A stretch of 64,000 nt of DNA from Hyposmocoma kahamanoa (Eukaryota; Arthropoda; Insecta; Lepidoptera; Cosmopterigidae): the NCBI RefSeq assembly GCF_003589595.1, contig NW_020654422.1, positions 8,184,516-8,248,515 on the forward strand. The letters run 5' to 3'. The notes below the pieces were generated by a model that was given only the letters and a program-made list of their open reading frames with translations, did not search any database and had not been told where the DNA came from. The translations under genes were made by a program, and so were the position numbers. Of this stretch, positions 61,785 through 64,000 are shown piece after piece (position 1 is the first letter of the stretch; every line of letters starts with the position of its first letter).

Positions 61785-63809
61785 ATGTCAAATTCTTTCA
61801 AGTGTTCCAAGCGTGAATTATTACTCTCATACATTGAAGGAGGAAAACAACTTTAAACCCTATCAACAGTTTTAAAAGAAAACTATCATGTTTCTGAAGA
61901 CAACATGTGTTTTATTATCAGTGATGTTCAAAGGAATCTCATTCCTTCCTTTAATAAACGATGGGCAGAAGCGTCCAGGAAAAAGGATTCGTTTCTAAAA
62001 AAGAACGAAAATTGGTTGGATTCTGAATATTTGGTAACCTTACCGAGCATTGAAGAAGTAACACCTGACATCACGCCATCTACTTCTTCTGGGAAACGCG
62101 GAAGACCCTGTGTCTCTTATGGAGACTCATCAGAATCAACCAGAAAACGAAAAAATACCGCGCTATTTAGTGAATATGGCTTTGAACACATTTGCAATGC
62201 CTATGTTCAGGGCTTACGTTCAATAGGAGAAGAAATAGAAGCAAAACTCGTGGAAAAACTAAGGCTTGCTGACCGTGATGATACAAAGTCTCTATATTTG
62301 AATCTCATAGAAAACGCAAGCGAGAGCAAAATGCTAATGGATCAAGAAGCATTGAGTGTTTTCATTGACTTAGATTTAACGAAAGCACAATATATATACT
62401 TAAGGAATTTAACAAACGAACGAGACTGTGTTCTATTCCCACCATTTTATAAAATACAAGAAATCAAACAGACATGTTACCCACCATCTACAGCAATAGA
62501 AATTACAAATACACATGCAAAAGTACTAAACCTTTAAGATTTATTGGACCACACTGTAGCTAGGATTTTGGCCATAGATTCGGTGTATAAGAATGGATTG
62601 TGTCATTTAGTTTTATACAGTAAATGGGGATGTGATGGTTCATCTGGTCAAAGTCAGTACAAACAAAAACTTCCAGAGGAGTCTGAACTTGTTTCTGAAT
62701 TTGTTTATTACGTCGTTAGTGCCTATTAAATTAGTCAATGACCTTACTGGCGACATTGTCTGGCAAAATCCAATGCCTTCGTCAGTCCGTTTTTGTCGGC
62801 CCATATGGATAGAATTTTGTAAAGAAACTCCTGAAAAAACTAAAGCTGTTGTTGATGAAATAAAGAACCAAATAATTTCCTTGCGGCCATCATTAATTGA
62901 TAAAGAAGGTGAAGGAGTGAATGTGAAGCACGAACTCTTTCTGACTATGATAGATGACAAAGTAGCTCAAGTATTAACAGATACACCATCTGGATCCACG
63001 TGTACAATCTGTGGAACTACTCCACGGCAAATGAATGATCTGACTAAAGTCACTAGTAGGCCAGAAAATGAAAATGTATATCAATACGGACTTTCCACAT
63101 TGCATGCCTGGATTCGTATGGAAATGGTATTACATATCTCGTATAATCTTTCTTTTCGGACATGGTCAGCCACAAATGAAGAAAAGAAAAGACAAAAGCA
63201 AGAAAAGAAAACCTTAGTACAAAAACTTTTTCGGGAGGAGCTAGGATTGATCATCGACAAACCACGACAAGGAAGTGGTAATACCAATGACGGTAATACT
63301 GCTAGACGATTTTTTCACAACGCAAATTGTTCTTCTGAAATAACCAGAGTGGATATGAATTTGATCAAAAGGTTGTATATTATTTTACAAGCTCTTTCAT
63401 CAGGCGTAATGATATATGTAGAAAAATTTGGCAAATATGCCATGGAAACTGCCAGGATTTATGTAAGTAATTATGAATGGTACTACATGCCATCTTCAGT
63501 ACACAAAATTTTGATTCATGGTGAAAGTGTCATTAAGCATTTTGGTGTAATTCCTGTTGGTAAAGTTTCCGAAGATGCATAAGAATCCCGTAATAAGGAT
63601 TATAAAAATTTCGCCTACATCATGCCAGGAAGTGCTCGCGATCAGCTACAAATGAGGATGTATTTCATACTCTTCTCTACACATCAGATCCGTACATTTC
63701 CAGTCTTAGAAAAACATATAGCAAAAGTGTGAAGGCACTTGATGAAGATACCCTGGATCTTTTAAAAGTGAATGAACTCATTTTGGATCCTGAAGTTCAA
63801 CAAGTATAA
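61785..63809 (+). pseudogene. Transib transposase (RAG1-core relative), three stops and two frameshifts
   Basis: The enzyme would cut by a hairpin mechanism like RAG1. The frame opens with ATG at 61785 (MSNSFKCSKRELLLSYIEGG). In-frame TAA codons lie at 61854, 62535 and 63580; one-base shifts lie near 62700 and 63612; the natural stop is at 63807. Despite this, RAG1 landmarks can be followed: first Asp in WGCDGSSGQS (62634-62636), second Asp in LTMIDDKV (62953-62955), Glu in ESRNKDYKNF (63583-63585), zinc pair CTIC (63001 and 63010), and HKILIH (63502-63519) matching the RAG1 H-x4-H pair. The end reads TNEDVFHTLLYTSDPYISS, like the RAG1 segment before its C-terminal tail. Five lesions make it inactive, yet most of the sequence is open, so decay is recent. 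Confidence 0.88.
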
Positions 63810-64000
63810 TAAAACATAATATACACATTGACATACATACATTTCTAACATTATTTTACTTTTAAATTAGTATTTTGAAACTTTTTTTACTATACGTGTT
63901 TGTAATCTTATAACTTTTAATTTCTTAATTAAATAGATAAGAGCTTAAACATGATTGTTTTTAAAAAAACTAATGTAATAATACATTTTTATTAATAATA

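Larger units (their letters stand above)
60957..64000 (+). mobile_element. Transib DNA transposon, left end to window edge
   Basis: Transib elements are the transposons from which the RAG1 core is thought to derive. The left end begins CACTATGG at 60957, directly after CGGCG (60952-60956). Transib ends start CACWATG and duplicate 5-bp CGNCG targets, so both fit. A nonamer-like TCAAAAATC starts after exactly 23 bp. The element carries one broken transposase (61785-63809) and runs off the window; the right terminal repeat and second target copy are not seen. It interrupts a LINE fragment. Confidence 0.85.

Noticed and set aside
62640..62960. 106-residue minus-strand frame
   Set aside because: Antisense to the Transib transposase, whose sense frame carries the catalytic motifs.
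1..64000. CRISPR arrays, bacterial operons, rRNA
   Set aside because: None seen; genes have spliceosomal introns and the repeats are of eukaryotic transposon type.

Overview
The window is eukaryotic nuclear DNA from an insect, most probably a moth or butterfly. It is AT-rich, its genes carry many introns with GT-AG borders, their products match insect families closely, and introns and gaps are full of short interspersed repeats whose style is typical of Lepidoptera. The species cannot be named from the sequence. There is one assembly gap of 400 N (24452-24851).

Layout. (1) 1-9419, plus strand: the 3' part of a teneurin gene, best matched to Ten-a (synaptic adhesion protein), as 11 exons from the region before the beta-propeller to the stop codon. 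(2) 15269-33192, minus strand: a complete 16-exon gene for the SAGA subunit Spt20. (3) 36104-37819, minus strand: the two-exon gene for SRP9 of the signal recognition particle, with a GC-AG intron. (4) 47133-52278, plus strand: an 8-exon TRIM-NHL gene (RING, B-boxes, coiled coil, NHL propeller), best matched to mei-P26. (5) About 59300-64000: a transposon graveyard with RTE and Jockey/CR1-type LINE remnants, and a Transib (RAG1-related) DNA transposon inserted in a LINE remnant and running off the right edge.

The four host genes are functionally unrelated (neuronal adhesion, chromatin, protein targeting, germline translational control). I see no gene cluster acting together. Between and inside them lie mariner remnants, foldback MITEs, four families of short repeats, a Ty1/copia gag relic and several perfect DNA hairpins.

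The most interesting item is the Transib copy. Its left end starts CACTATG, is flanked by CGGCG (the known CGNCG target type), and has a nonamer-like block exactly 23 bp inward, as in a V(D)J 23-RSS. Its transposase keeps the three acidic catalytic positions and both zinc motifs of RAG1, but is broken by three TAA stops and two frameshifts. No wholly new system was identified. Exon borders were read by eye from splice signals and reading phase, and all family calls rest on remembered motifs, not on searches.
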